A program made the position numbers and the translations under genes. A stretch of 38,080 bases of DNA. Source: a virus. The notes beneath the pieces were generated by a model. The model was not told where the DNA came from. It worked only from the letters and a program-made list of their open reading frames with translations, and did not search any database. This document shows positions 18,401 through 24,906 of the stretch, one piece after another (position 1 is the first letter of the stretch; each line of letters starts with the position of its first letter). Location: IMG/VR virus record IMGVR_UViG_3300042304_000524, positions 1-38,080 of that record, one strand, 5' to 3'.

Positions 18401-20504
18401 TGAAGTCATGGACGACTGGGCCAACCACATTCTTCAAATGAAGGATGCTGAAAAGGTTGCTAGTGGGGCCAGCGGTTACACGTCGCTGGTGCAGGACTGG
18501 ATGGCTCCAGGTGTGTTTGGTGATTCCGCAAGACGCCTTACACCCGAGTTGATATTTCCAACCGAAAGGCTTGGAGATAAGGCAATCGCAGAGAATTTGT
18601 CTCAACATTTGGCACGAGAGTTCAGCGATGCTGGATCACCCACTCGTGCGGCTGCTGACATTCAGGCTGAACTGGATCGTCTGGCGACTAGCAGCGAGGA
18701 TCTCGTAACTCGTTATCAAGAAGCGATGGACGAGTTGGGCCGCCGCGAGAAGTTAATTGCTGCGGGTCAGCCCGTTGGATCGCAAAAACTGATTGGCAAT
18801 CCTGACTTACTAGAGGTCAGTGAACTGAAATCGATTCGTGAATCAATTATTATCACGATGCAGTCAGACGCCGATTCGTTGAGGATGCTCACGGAACGCA
18901 AAATAGATGAGAATGCGTACAAGGCGTGGACGGAAACAGCGAAGGCCCAACAAGGTTTTGCTGATGCCGTCCTTAAAGGTTGGGTCGGTATTTCCCGTCA
19001 CACTCAAGTCCCTGAGCAAGTAGCCGAGGTTATGGCGATGCTTGCCAAATCAACTGGTCCTGACCAGTTGCCTGGACTGTTCCGTTACTTTGACAAACTC
19101 ACAAACCTTTTTAAGTCGTGGGCTATTGCCAGCCCTGGTTTCGTTATGCGAAACGGCATGGGCGGCATGTTCAACAACTATCTGATTGGTGTTGATGCTG
19201 GCAGATACTGGGAGTTCATCAAGGCTGATCGTGCTTTCACGACTGCGTTGAAACGTACTGGTGATGTTGAGCAGGCTTTGGCTGCTGTGCCGAAACGATT
19301 CAATAGGCAATATCGTTTGCTGCATTCGTCTGGCGTGTTGGCTGAGACGGATCGTGCCAGTGATGCTGTGTTTGGTTTGAACAAGTCTTTGGGTCAGGGT
19401 GACAGCACTCGGGATGCGTTTGGATGGTTGGGTAACAACTTTGCTACCCGTGGTGTTTACGATGTGAACTCCCGTATGGAACGTGTGTTGCGTGGCGCAG
19501 CAGGCATGGATGCTGCTGCCAAAACTGATTCGTTGGACGGAATTTACGAATCCGTGTTTAAGGCTCACTTCGATTACTCGGATCTCAACAGGTTTGAAGT
19601 TAATGTGATGAAGCGTGTGTCGCCTTTCTACACTTGGACTCGAAAGAATCTGCCGTTGCAGATGGAGATGCTGTTCAGAAACCCGAAGGCGTACAACCGT
19701 TACAACATTTTTAAAGCAAACATTGAGTCGGTTACTCCTGAGGAAGATTTGGTTCCGACTTGGATGAAGGATCGTTTGAACATTCGTCTGCCATTCAGTA
19801 ATAAAGATGGTCAGATGTATGTTCTTCCTGATCTTCCTTTCACATCGTTGAACATGTTTACGAATGTTGATGAGTTGGCTGGTCAGATCAACCCTGTCAT
19901 TAAGACTCCTGTTGAGATGTTGATGGACCGTAAAATGTATTTCGGTAAATCGGCTCCGTTTAAGGAGGGGTATGTTCAGATGCCTGACATCCTCACCAAG
20001 ACAGGTATTGCTCAGGTGATGGGTTTGACTGGTCTAGCGGAGAAAGACAAAAGCGGGAACTTCATGACCCGTGACAAGACTTTGTATGCGGTTGAACAGT
20101 TCCTGCCGTTCTTCGGTCGCATGCGTCGTTTGCTTCCGTCTGAGAAGAAGTATGACGAGCGTGCTGCAACTACTTGGATTAACTTCCTGTTTGGTACAGG
20201 TTTGCGTACAAACACGATGACAGACAAGTCCTCAGAGTTGTATTTCCGTCAACGCAGTGTGGATCAGATTGCTAAGGATTTGAACTCGCTGGGCTATGGG
20301 GGTTACACCTACTGGAATAAGCGTGTTGAGACTTCCCGTAAGCCAGGGGAGAATGACAAGCGTCCGTATTTGACGTTGAACCAGCCGAAGGGCGGATTGG
20401 GATTCAATTCTCCGTATACGAATGTTCGCAGTGCCAACAAGTTGTCGCCCGAGGCGTTGCAGGCTGCAATGAAGCAACTTTCAAGCAGGGGTAGTCAAAA
20501 GTAA
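15414..20504 (+). CDS. Giant internal virion protein
   Basis: A 1,696-residue protein, the largest in the genome. It starts at GTG 15414 with GAAGG upstream. The N-terminal region has amphipathic and Gly/Ala-rich stretches (GIAGLSQALALPQTLLTQPI). The middle is long coiled-coil sequence. The C-terminal about 450 residues (SPFYTWTRKNLPLQMEMLFR; YAVEQFLPFFGRMRRLLPSE) resemble the C-terminal part of large internal or ejected proteins of short-tailed phages. I see no lysozyme motif. The likely role is forming the periplasm-spanning DNA conduit during infection. Confidence 0.65.
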   Translation: MAGLTQSQIAQLNAIGGRKRAGSSKSPVRGRSSSNKNMDGLMKLAKALASGSAAYNSDPLAGSQKKLNDSIQAIMQSNTPSGFKNAAAGYSTDKSIKKDESVFDQVKGALGTGIAGLSQALALPQTLLTQPIRRVIDPKRNLLKDIVKGETTSSALAGADWFKGLPTPAKITIGISADIATDPLTYVYGAGLITKLGQAPGIIQKIDKASDVLRAAGRVDDANRLVTFGGNLARKGKGGIGGIKNADLTWIGRTLEETGVVDLGGKALKGGLYFQPPGTGRIASYGAKKLTGKAIDSAKYQIYLGRGPLVEGASKLAANAFAGAKTSKLMSTLGDTYGGGEGQLKRKILNAESPQEALNLRRILVSDRIENGVAATITKMHTRKALMVDKLAEKSGVDRTIIVGALDGNLDDIERLDSLMDGGSELVRQFDDQLITETTNQIKRVVESFGGDVNDVAPLVERAKDHLHGVLTDEARAGMNASKKAKYRNQGVDGFTRPSKFAPGADHLGTPIADSRDTLTRAYIIGRDGKKYILLGEVNKPAVAMAAEHGTGETAEQFLRSKVGETLEGNATAAKKTGIDGPVTQVRFIDDNGNIVLAEVATGDIRFDVIAPNGLGAKTQVNTINRAKYGHDLFSTDYRTIVQNQIFDFATAAGAEVRGLYLKKYGLAALKGEEESVASSIAAQRGITVSADAASDPAFQTAVVANVDDPAKVQVAAIAANGAADARMALPTEPADFSLLSLSPEEAQTHLDEVVEVQQAQADSLADRSSRSRPSEVTDVQGSIDRTTTRLDIAKEQVSSLDRLIDDAERMNAGMPKQVAVESNPASRPNLFSPEKSLSEMTAEELAANEKSLDLELGNADQMKSELQAELDNAQKYEGVAADTQVSRGDLNDLRSEVKAEAGQVAEQMRAQVDAVGGRLESPWNSPGGEWDWWKQLSRSQQSVLRRFMGGGEAVRSGASRFGGADVGRLTDGMAVDVFAEQWRQIRNLSPDANISEVMDDWANHILQMKDAEKVASGASGYTSLVQDWMAPGVFGDSARRLTPELIFPTERLGDKAIAENLSQHLAREFSDAGSPTRAAADIQAELDRLATSSEDLVTRYQEAMDELGRREKLIAAGQPVGSQKLIGNPDLLEVSELKSIRESIIITMQSDADSLRMLTERKIDENAYKAWTETAKAQQGFADAVLKGWVGISRHTQVPEQVAEVMAMLAKSTGPDQLPGLFRYFDKLTNLFKSWAIASPGFVMRNGMGGMFNNYLIGVDAGRYWEFIKADRAFTTALKRTGDVEQALAAVPKRFNRQYRLLHSSGVLAETDRASDAVFGLNKSLGQGDSTRDAFGWLGNNFATRGVYDVNSRMERVLRGAAGMDAAAKTDSLDGIYESVFKAHFDYSDLNRFEVNVMKRVSPFYTWTRKNLPLQMEMLFRNPKAYNRYNIFKANIESVTPEEDLVPTWMKDRLNIRLPFSNKDGQMYVLPDLPFTSLNMFTNVDELAGQINPVIKTPVEMLMDRKMYFGKSAPFKEGYVQMPDILTKTGIAQVMGLTGLAEKDKSGNFMTRDKTLYAVEQFLPFFGRMRRLLPSEKKYDERAATTWINFLFGTGLRTNTMTDKSSELYFRQRSVDQIAKDLNSLGYGGYTYWNKRVETSRKPGENDKRPYLTLNQPKGGLGFNSPYTNVRSANKLSPEALQAAMKQLSSRGSQK

Positions 20505-20797
20505 TGGATGTGGTGTTGCGGTTTGTTGAAACCGCCATTGTCCCCATTGTTGTGGCTGGTGTCACAGCGGGAGTGGGGGCTTGGGCGTTGATCCGTTCTC
20601 ATCGTAAAGATGTGCAGGGGTTGGATGATCGCAACACTGAGCAGCATCATCAGAATGCTGCGTTACTGACCCACCTCAGCAATCAGGTTGGTGGGATTGA
20701 CTCCAAGGTTGATCGGCTGGATCAGCGGTTGGATCATGTCCAGCAGTGGGCTGCTGAGCATGAAATCACTCATTTGATTGAGGATTCTGCTCCGTAG
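20504..20797 (+). CDS. Membrane-anchored coiled-coil protein, holin/spanin-like candidate
   Basis: A 97-residue protein with one N-terminal transmembrane segment (about residues 10-30, IVPIVVAGVTAGVGAWALI) and a coiled coil after it (QVGGIDSKVDRLDQRLDHVQ). This arrangement is common for small lysis-cassette membrane proteins of actinobacteriophages. It lies just before the endolysin and is coupled to the preceding gene (TAATG). It could be one of two holin-like proteins or a regulator of the lysis cassette. Confidence 0.6.
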   Translation: MDVVLRFVETAIVPIVVAGVTAGVGAWALIRSHRKDVQGLDDRNTEQHHQNAALLTHLSNQVGGIDSKVDRLDQRLDHVQQWAAEHEITHLIEDSAP

Positions 20798-20853
20798 ACC
20801 CCGTTCTGTTCGTACGGGTGTTCTATGGGTCGTACAGTCGTTCGATGGGGTTT

Positions 20854-20869
20854 GGGGTGTAATCACCCC
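20854..20869 (+). terminator. Hairpin between virion and lysis genes
   Basis: GGGGTG, loop TAAT, CACCCC is a perfect six-pair hairpin in the 143-base gap between the coiled-coil membrane protein and the endolysin. There is no U-run after it, so termination is uncertain. The seventh GCGGGACA copy follows at 20918, which would fit a separate lysis promoter. Confidence 0.45.
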
Positions 20870-20940
20870 ACCCGACAGGCTGAAATCGCTTAGAACGCAT
20901 TCTGGAGGCTGTTTTGGGCGGGACATTTTGCCTAAATGGT

Positions 20941-21813
20941 GTGACTGACTACTACTTGCTGAATAACCCTCCCGCATCCCGCCAGTTCTGGCCGAGCCGC
21001 AACGCACCCCTGACTGGGGGTGTCGTTCTCCACACCACTGAAGGTGTCGGGGGCGACGAGTCCGCTGAAAACACCGCCCGCTACATAAGCACAAGGTCGA
21101 ATGCGGGGTCGTATCACTGCATCGTTGACTGGAACTCCACCGTATTCCTGATGCCAGATGATTACACGGCCTTTGGTGTGGCGACGAGTGGCTACAACAG
21201 TCGCTGCTGGAACATCGCACTCGCGTGCAAAGGCTCAGAACTAGGTATCGATGACTGGGCAACAAACGTCATGATTGATCGTGCCGCCAAAGAGATGGTG
21301 GAGTTTTGGCGACGCAACGGTATTGACCCTATTGAAGCAAACCGTTCGATTGGTGCTGGCGTTCTTGAAGGTCCAGGTTGGGCGCAACATGGTGAAGTCC
21401 AGCCACAAGATCGTAGCGACGCTTGGGTGCATCATCCTCAGGCGTGGGGTTTGGGAATCATGCTGGCGGTAGCAATCAGCCGTCATGCAGGTCAATACGA
21501 GCCTGCACCACCGCCTGCTGAGATTCCTGCTCCGCTCCCTGATCTTGGTTGGATTGCTGAAGCAATTAATCATGCACGTTCACAGGTACTGCGACTCGGT
21601 TCCAAGGGTGACGCTGTGAAGTGGTTGCAAACCTTCTTGAACTCAAAGATTGATGCAGGGCTAGTTGTGGATGGTGTGTTTGGTCCGTCCACTGATGATG
21701 CTGTACGTCGGGTGCAAACAGATATTCGCAACTTCTTCAAACTTGGAGACCGTATGCGTGTCGATGGAATCGTCGGACCACAAACGTGGTTCTGGCTTAC
21801 GTTAGGAATGTGA
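20941..21813 (+). CDS. Endolysin: N-acetylmuramoyl-L-alanine amidase with PG-binding domain
   Basis: A 290-residue endolysin that cuts the bond between MurNAc and the stem peptide. The N-terminal Amidase_2 domain shows the zinc ligand H31 (GGVVLHTTEG), AGSYHCIVD and a second His-containing segment (GWAQHGEVQP...DAWVHHPQ). A Pro/Ala linker (about residues 190-210) leads to a PG_binding_1 domain (LRLGSKGDAVKWLQTFLN; VDGVFGPSTDDAV; VDGIVGPQTWFWL). GTG 20941 is chosen because it lies 15 bases after GCGGGACA and opens at the domain boundary; ATG 20936 leads to an immediate stop. Confidence 0.9.
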   Translation: MTDYYLLNNPPASRQFWPSRNAPLTGGVVLHTTEGVGGDESAENTARYISTRSNAGSYHCIVDWNSTVFLMPDDYTAFGVATSGYNSRCWNIALACKGSELGIDDWATNVMIDRAAKEMVEFWRRNGIDPIEANRSIGAGVLEGPGWAQHGEVQPQDRSDAWVHHPQAWGLGIMLAVAISRHAGQYEPAPPPAEIPAPLPDLGWIAEAINHARSQVLRLGSKGDAVKWLQTFLNSKIDAGLVVDGVFGPSTDDAVRRVQTDIRNFFKLGDRMRVDGIVGPQTWFWLTLGM

Positions 21814-21815
21814 AA

Positions 21816-22049
21816 ATGACCAGTCGTACAACGGGTATTGCAGGTGCAGTCATTGGTCTTGTTCAGGCTGTGATCCTGCTGGTAAACGCTTTTGGTTGGG
21901 TCACGATTACGGGTGAGCAGTCTGCTGCTATTACCGCAGTAGTCACTGCGGTTGTAACCGTTGTCGCCAGCCGCAAGGTAAACGATCAGATTGGTGTCGC
22001 CTTGCACACGGAAGTCCCTGTCGATGACGCTGGCACCGCCTCGGCCTGA
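21816..22049 (+). CDS. Holin
   Basis: A 77-residue protein with two hydrophobic segments (GIAGAVIGLVQAVILLVNAF and AAITAVVTAVVTVVAS) joined by a short GWVTITGEQS turn, followed by a polar tail. Size, topology and place two bases after the endolysin stop fit a holin of actinobacteriophage type. AGGA lies eight bases before ATG 21816. It would permeabilise the membrane to release the endolysin. Confidence 0.75.
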   Translation: MTSRTTGIAGAVIGLVQAVILLVNAFGWVTITGEQSAAITAVVTAVVTVVASRKVNDQIGVALHTEVPVDDAGTASA

Positions 22050-22188
22050 CTGGGATCTGGACGATCCCGCTCACGCCAAACCCGAGTCAGATGACGACTA
22101 TGAGTACGTCGAACCCGATGCGGTTCCTGCTAGGCGGGTAGATCCTTCCGAGGATCAACCGTTTCAGATTCCTGTAGGTCCGATTTAA
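22024..22188 (+). CDS. Small acidic Pro/Asp-rich protein
   Basis: A 54-residue acidic, proline-rich, probably disordered protein (DDPAHAKPESDDDYEYVEPD) overlapping the 3' end of the holin gene in another frame. Its own 3' end overlaps the minus-strand gene 22130-22342 by 59 bases, so one of the two reading frames may be unused at this end. No function is recognised. It is the last gene of the late block. Confidence 0.4.
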   Translation: MTLAPPRPDWDLDDPAHAKPESDDDYEYVEPDAVPARRVDPSEDQPFQIPVGPI

Positions 22189-22342
22189 CGTCGTACTCAT
22201 CCCATAGTGCATGGCGCATGGCGGATCGAACCTGTTCCGCTTCGTCCCGTTTGACCAGATGCCACGGCTTCACCATTTTACGGATCAAGCCAACAGGCAA
22301 AATCACAGTGACTACTTGTTCATCAGGCATTTGAAAAGTCAT
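22130..22342 (-). CDS. Ribbon-helix-helix-like small protein (paralogue C)
   Basis: A 70-residue protein and the last gene of the early block. The core EQVVTVILPVGLIRKMVKPW followed by a helix (EAEQVRSAMRHALWDEY) fits a strand plus two helices, as in ribbon-helix-helix DNA-binding proteins. It shares this layout with the two upstream genes, so the three look like diverged tandem copies. AGGA precedes ATG 22342. Possible roles are transcriptional repression or plasmid-like regulation; the fold is inferred from pattern only. Confidence 0.6.
   Translation of the reverse strand: MTFQMPDEQVVTVILPVGLIRKMVKPWHLVKRDEAEQVRSAMRHALWDEYDVKSDLQESETVDPRKDLPA
22141..22156. terminator. Candidate bidirectional terminator at the convergence point
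   Basis: GATCCT, loop TCCG, AGGATC is a perfect six-pair hairpin with a UNCG-class loop in the plus-strand RNA. An outer CGGTT/AACCG pairing is also possible. It lies inside both overlapping convergent genes. No U-run follows on either strand, so termination is not certain. Confidence 0.4.
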
Positions 22343-22484
22343 TAGTTTTATCCTTTACAAGACTTTGTTGGCACGCAAGTTCAAAGACATCTCTTGGGTA
22401 TCGGGTGAGTCGAAGTCGGTCGGCTGCTGCTTTGACAATCCAACGAGGCAGGAACACGGCGATGATTTCATCCTCATTGTCCAT
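22323..22484 (-). CDS. Ribbon-helix-helix-like small protein (paralogue B)
   Basis: A 53-residue protein. It begins with an acidic stretch and a strand-like segment (DEIIAVFLPRWIVKAAADRL), then a second helix (RYPRDVFELACQQSL). Layout and the V-x-L-P core match the genes on both sides. Its start lies inside the 3' end of the upstream gene and its stop inside the next gene, so all three are translationally coupled. DNA binding is inferred from the RHH-like pattern. Confidence 0.6.
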   Translation of the reverse strand: MDNEDEIIAVFLPRWIVKAAADRLRLTRYPRDVFELACQQSLVKDKTNDFSNA

Positions 22485-22704
22485 TAGTTGACTCCCAATC
22501 AATCGCTTTGCGGAATGCCGTCATAACAGCATCCTTGGGATTCAGGTACACGATCTGATCTTTAGAGAAGTTCGCCCATCGCTGCACCAGGGACAACGGC
22601 AACTCAACCATCACTGTTGCCTCGGGTTCGATTTCAGGCATCGCTTCTTCTAGTCCATGCAGAGCGCTGATGCTGGCAACTGATTGTGAACCATAACTAC
22701 CCAT
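22474..22704 (-). CDS. Ribbon-helix-helix-like small protein (paralogue A)
   Basis: A 76-residue protein. After a 28-residue N-terminal extension it has EATVMVELPLSLVQRWANFS and then a helix (PKDAVMTAFRKAIDWES), the same strand-helix-helix order as the two downstream genes. The start codon overlaps the upstream stop (TAATG). Its position at the end of a replication operon would fit a DNA-binding regulator, but no family hit can be claimed from reading alone. Confidence 0.6.
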   Translation of the reverse strand: MGSYGSQSVASISALHGLEEAMPEIEPEATVMVELPLSLVQRWANFSKDQIVYLNPKDAVMTAFRKAIDWESTNGQ

Positions 22705-22880
22705 TACAAATCAACCATCTTTTCTTTAGTATTTTGGCGTACCGAATGTCGATACAACTCCAACTGCCCTGACAGAGATTCAATGGCTCCCGCAGCAGCA
22801 AGCAGTAGAGCAACGTGCTCACTGATCCCTGCGGGGGAGGCTGCATACCGCAACCGTTCAGCAATGTCCTGATTGCTCAT
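22704..22880 (-). CDS. Small helical hypothetical protein
   Basis: A 58-residue protein beginning MSNQDIAERLRYAASPAG and continuing as Ala/Leu-rich helix (ALLLAAAGAIESLSGQLELY) with a basic tail. It starts within the stop of the upstream gene (ATGA) and ends within the start of the next (TAATG), so it is a real member of the operon although short. No family is recognised; a helical oligomer or DNA-associated protein is possible. Confidence 0.65.
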   Translation of the reverse strand: MSNQDIAERLRYAASPAGISEHVALLLAAAGAIESLSGQLELYRHSVRQNTKEKMVDL

Positions 22881-23101
22881 TGCTTTACCTTGTGTTCGGT
22901 GACGCTATTTAAACGTTGGATGTCAGTCAGTAGCAGTTCGTTCTGATCCCGCAAATAGCGGATCTCTACCGCTGCCTCTGCAACATCATCTTCACACCAG
23001 TCGGCACCGCATCCGCAGTGTTCACGGCAACTTGCATAGCAAGTGCAGTCTCTACCAGCGTTTTCCAGTCGAACAAGAATGTCTTCTTCAGTTCTACTCA
23101 T
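22877..23101 (-). CDS. Cys-rich small protein with leucine-zipper-like tail
   Basis: A 74-residue protein. Residues 18-36 hold six Cys (CTCYASCREHCGCGADWC), a cluster that could bind zinc or be disulfide bonded, followed by a coiled-coil-like tail (EIRYLRDQNELLLTDIQRLN). It overlaps the upstream stop by eight bases and the downstream start by four. Proteins of this kind recur in actinobacteriophage early operons without assigned function. Confidence 0.6.
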   Translation of the reverse strand: MSRTEEDILVRLENAGRDCTCYASCREHCGCGADWCEDDVAEAAVEIRYLRDQNELLLTDIQRLNSVTEHKVKQ

Positions 23102-23288
23102 AATCTTCTTCGTCTGTGTCGGGCAGTTCGTAGGCGTCTAGTTCCCATTGCAAAGCGACTTTGAGCATTCCAATGACTTCCCACGGATGAACCTCATCAT
23201 CCGTGTTCACCTCTAGGGACATGGAACCGTCTGCTTCAATGATGCGGACGATGTGGACTCCGCCAAGTTCAATGCGTTCATCGGGCAT
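23094..23288 (-). CDS. Small acidic hypothetical protein
   Basis: A 64-residue acidic protein (ending LPDTDEEDYE) with a beta-like first half (GGVHIVRIIEADGSMSLEVN) and a helical second half (PWEVIGMLKVALQWELDAYE). ATG 23288 is chosen over TTG 23300 because GGAGG lies six bases before it. No family is recognised. Coupled to both neighbours. Confidence 0.6.
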   Translation of the reverse strand: MPDERIELGGVHIVRIIEADGSMSLEVNTDDEVHPWEVIGMLKVALQWELDAYELPDTDEEDYE

Positions 23289-23523
23289 AGTTGCCTCCAA
23301 GGAATCTGTTCAGCAGAACGTCTACTTCTGCGACTTTGGATTCGTTGACGTGAACCCACTCGCTAAGTAGCCAGTGCGCCAGTTCCCGACATTCCGCATC
23401 AAGCAGTTCGATGCGGTCTTCTAACCGTTGATTACGTCCTGCCGTCGTGGTCCATCGTTCCACCCACCACAAACGATCATCTTCAACTTTCCGCAACCGT
23501 CGCTTCAGTTCCCACTTCTTCAC
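23278..23523 (-). CDS. Small coiled-coil protein
   Basis: An 81-residue protein starting at GTG 23523 within the stop of the Rpf-like gene (GTGA). It is highly charged and helical throughout (KKWELKRRLRKVEDDRLWWV; QRLEDRIELLDAECRELAHW). No family is recognised. Its coupling to the Rpf-like gene may mean coordinated expression but gives no direct clue to function. Confidence 0.6.
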   Translation of the reverse strand: MKKWELKRRLRKVEDDRLWWVERWTTTAGRNQRLEDRIELLDAECRELAHWLLSEWVHVNESKVAEVDVLLNRFLGGNYAR

Positions 23524-24011
23524 TGACAGGCCCCGTTCCACGGTTTCGCACCCAGTTCGTTGTATGCACCTAGGGCAACAGCGTCCTGGTCGGCGGGGGA
23601 GGCATGGTTTGGTTTGACACCAACTAGATCGTGGCGTCCAATCCGTCCAGCGAAGGTGTCCCATCCGCCTTGATAGAACTGGTAGGCACCCATGAAGGTT
23701 CCTGTTGAGTTCACTGCCTGATAGTTGCCTCGGGATTCACGCCAGCGAATGCACTCAAAGAACGCTTCGGTTGTTCGACTTGATTTGGGTGGGTGTGTTG
23801 CCGCTGGTTTCGGTTTGGTAGTGGTCGTGGTGTTTATCCAACTGAGGTCAACGGTCGTGGTTGTCGTTTCGATTGGGGTGACCATGACTGCTGGTTCCAC
23901 CACGATCTCGTTTGTGACTGGTCGATCTGTTTGATCCCAAATCAGCAGCGCTATCAATGCTGTGAGGATCGCTAGAAGAATGAAGCCGTGTTTCCATGTC
24001 GGGTTTCTCAT
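23520..24011 (-). CDS. Rpf-like transglycosylase, membrane anchored
   Basis: A 163-residue protein related to resuscitation-promoting factors, actinobacterial muralytic enzymes. It has an N-terminal membrane segment (residues 9-25, GFILLAILTALIALLIW), a Thr/Pro linker (50-80) and a catalytic domain with the Rpf signature: ECIRWRESRGNYQAVN with catalytic E92, FMGAYQFYQGGWDTFAGR, GRHDLVGV and ASPADQD, plus C87 and C162 that can form the conserved disulfide. It lies inside the early replication operon, not in the late lysis cassette. ATG 24011 overlaps the upstream stop. Confidence 0.85.
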   Translation of the reverse strand: MRNPTWKHGFILLAILTALIALLIWDQTDRPVTNEIVVEPAVMVTPIETTTTTVDLSWINTTTTTKPKPAATHPPKSSRTTEAFFECIRWRESRGNYQAVNSTGTFMGAYQFYQGGWDTFAGRIGRHDLVGVKPNHASPADQDAVALGAYNELGAKPWNGACQ

Positions 24012-24193
24012 TGCACCTGCTCCAGTCCATAGACCCGCACTGCGGGTACACAAAAATCAGATCCGTCTTGCCATTCCAAAGACTCGGCTTCGGTCCACGG
24101 CAAACCGTCATGGGTTTCACAAACCACTTCACTGATCCAGCCTTGAGTTATGCCGTGGCTGATCCAGTCCTCGAAATCATCCCTATTGCTCAT
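24008..24193 (-). CDS. Small acidic hypothetical protein
   Basis: A 61-residue protein with a recognisable segment GITQGWISEVVCETHDGLPW, which reads like small actinobacteriophage proteins of unknown function that carry a GWIS-x-x-VCxTHDGxP core. The start overlaps the upstream stop (ATGA). It may bind a metal through Cys and His of this core; this is inference. It lies directly before the Rpf-like gene. Confidence 0.6.
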   Translation of the reverse strand: MSNRDDFEDWISHGITQGWISEVVCETHDGLPWTEAESLEWQDGSDFCVPAVRVYGLEQVQ

Positions 24194-24495
24194 GTAAATT
24201 CGATTCCGTGAACATCAACAATGGTGTTCCAAATGGAAGCGATCAGGTTTGCTGCGAAGTCGTCAATCATTTCTTGACAGTCGTCACACTCATAGTCTGC
24301 GGAGTGAAACAACGCACCTATTAAACCGATGGCGTATTCGCCTGAGAGTGGCATGACGATGTGGTAGTCGTAGTCAATGACCTGATCGAATTGTTCATCA
24401 GTGAGATCACCAAACTGTTTGGTCGCTGTGTGGCGACTTAGTTCCTCATACAGTTCTTTACCGAGAACGTCTTTGAGTTCGTCAGAATCACTCAC
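24190..24495 (-). CDS. Acidic hypothetical protein
   Basis: A 101-residue strongly acidic protein starting at GTG 24495 (GTGA overlap). The N-terminal half is charged helix (DELKDVLGKELYEELSRHTA), and the second half is more hydrophobic with a CDDC pair (YECDDCQEMIDDFAANLIAS). No family is recognised. The acidity could mean mimicry of DNA or interaction with a basic partner, but nothing direct supports that. Confidence 0.6.
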   Translation of the reverse strand: MSDSDELKDVLGKELYEELSRHTATKQFGDLTDEQFDQVIDYDYHIVMPLSGEYAIGLIGALFHSADYECDDCQEMIDDFAANLIASIWNTIVDVHGIEFT

Positions 24496-24641
24496 TGTTC
24501 GTACCTGGCTTCAGCCTGTGCTTCAGCAATCAGTTCCCAGTCGGGTTCAGAATCTTCTTCGGAATCTTCTGAACCCCAATACCGTTCTTGTTCTTGTTCG
24601 CAGAACAGATCCCAACCCTTTAGTACGTCAGATTCCTTCAT
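24492..24641 (-). CDS. Small acidic protein (49 aa)
   Basis: A 49-residue, very acidic protein (WDLFCEQEQERYWGSEDSEE and EPDWELIAEAQAEARYEQ). It starts inside the 3' end of the upstream gene (14-base overlap) and its stop is part of the next start (GTGA). The tight coupling on both sides is the main reason to accept it. No function is recognised. Confidence 0.6.
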   Translation of the reverse strand: MKESDVLKGWDLFCEQEQERYWGSEDSEEDSEPDWELIAEAQAEARYEQ

Positions 24642-24906
24642 GACCTGTTCCTTCCACCCACACATACTCGTAATACGGGGTGTTGTCTTTGTTAAACCTC
24701 AGGTCGCCTGCACTGTGATCGCCGCTGCTGCTGCGCCATTTAGCGTGCTGTCTGCGATAGACAACGCCAGTGGGGTAGCGGATCTCATCATCAAGGGGGA
24801 TGCGTTCCCCGCTGGGAAGCATCCATCCGATACGCAATTCGTGGCCCTCGTAGGGTCCGCCTTTCAGCGGAAACATCCAGCCTTTGCGTTTCGTGAACGC
24901 TTTCAC
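24628..24906 (-). CDS. Hypothetical protein
   Basis: A 92-residue protein starting at GTG 24906 in the stop of the upstream gene. It is beta-rich with many Gly, Trp and Tyr (KGGPYEGHELRIGWMLPSGE; PTGVVYRRQHAKWRSSSGD), and ends YYEYVWVEGTGHEGI. Short phage proteins with a GGPYdG-type N-terminus and a Tyr-containing C-terminal strand are common and have no assigned role. Reading frame and coupling support it as real. Confidence 0.6.
   Translation of the reverse strand: MKAFTKRKGWMFPLKGGPYEGHELRIGWMLPSGERIPLDDEIRYPTGVVYRRQHAKWRSSSGDHSAGDLRFNKDNTPYYEYVWVEGTGHEGI

Larger units (their letters stand above)
323..20925 (+). promoter_or_regulatory. GCGGGACA late-gene motif, seven intergenic copies
   Basis: Copies lie at 323-330, 814-821, 1424-1431, 3539-3546, 6091-6098, 13943-13950 and 20918-20925, all on the plus strand and all in gaps before late genes. 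Four follow directly on the TAG stop of the preceding gene. After the octamer, exactly 15 bases precede TAGG in three copies (1424, 3539, 6091). In the other four, 15-18 bases precede the chosen start codon: ATG 347, ATG 837, ATG 13969 and GTG 20941. These four starts lack a clear Shine-Dalgarno sequence. The motif could be a promoter element read by a non-housekeeping sigma factor, or a translation or processing signal. Confidence 0.7.

Noticed and set aside
20797-20940. A further small gene before the endolysin
   Set aside because: No open frame with a start and ribosome binding site; the gap contains a hairpin and the seventh GCGGGACA copy.
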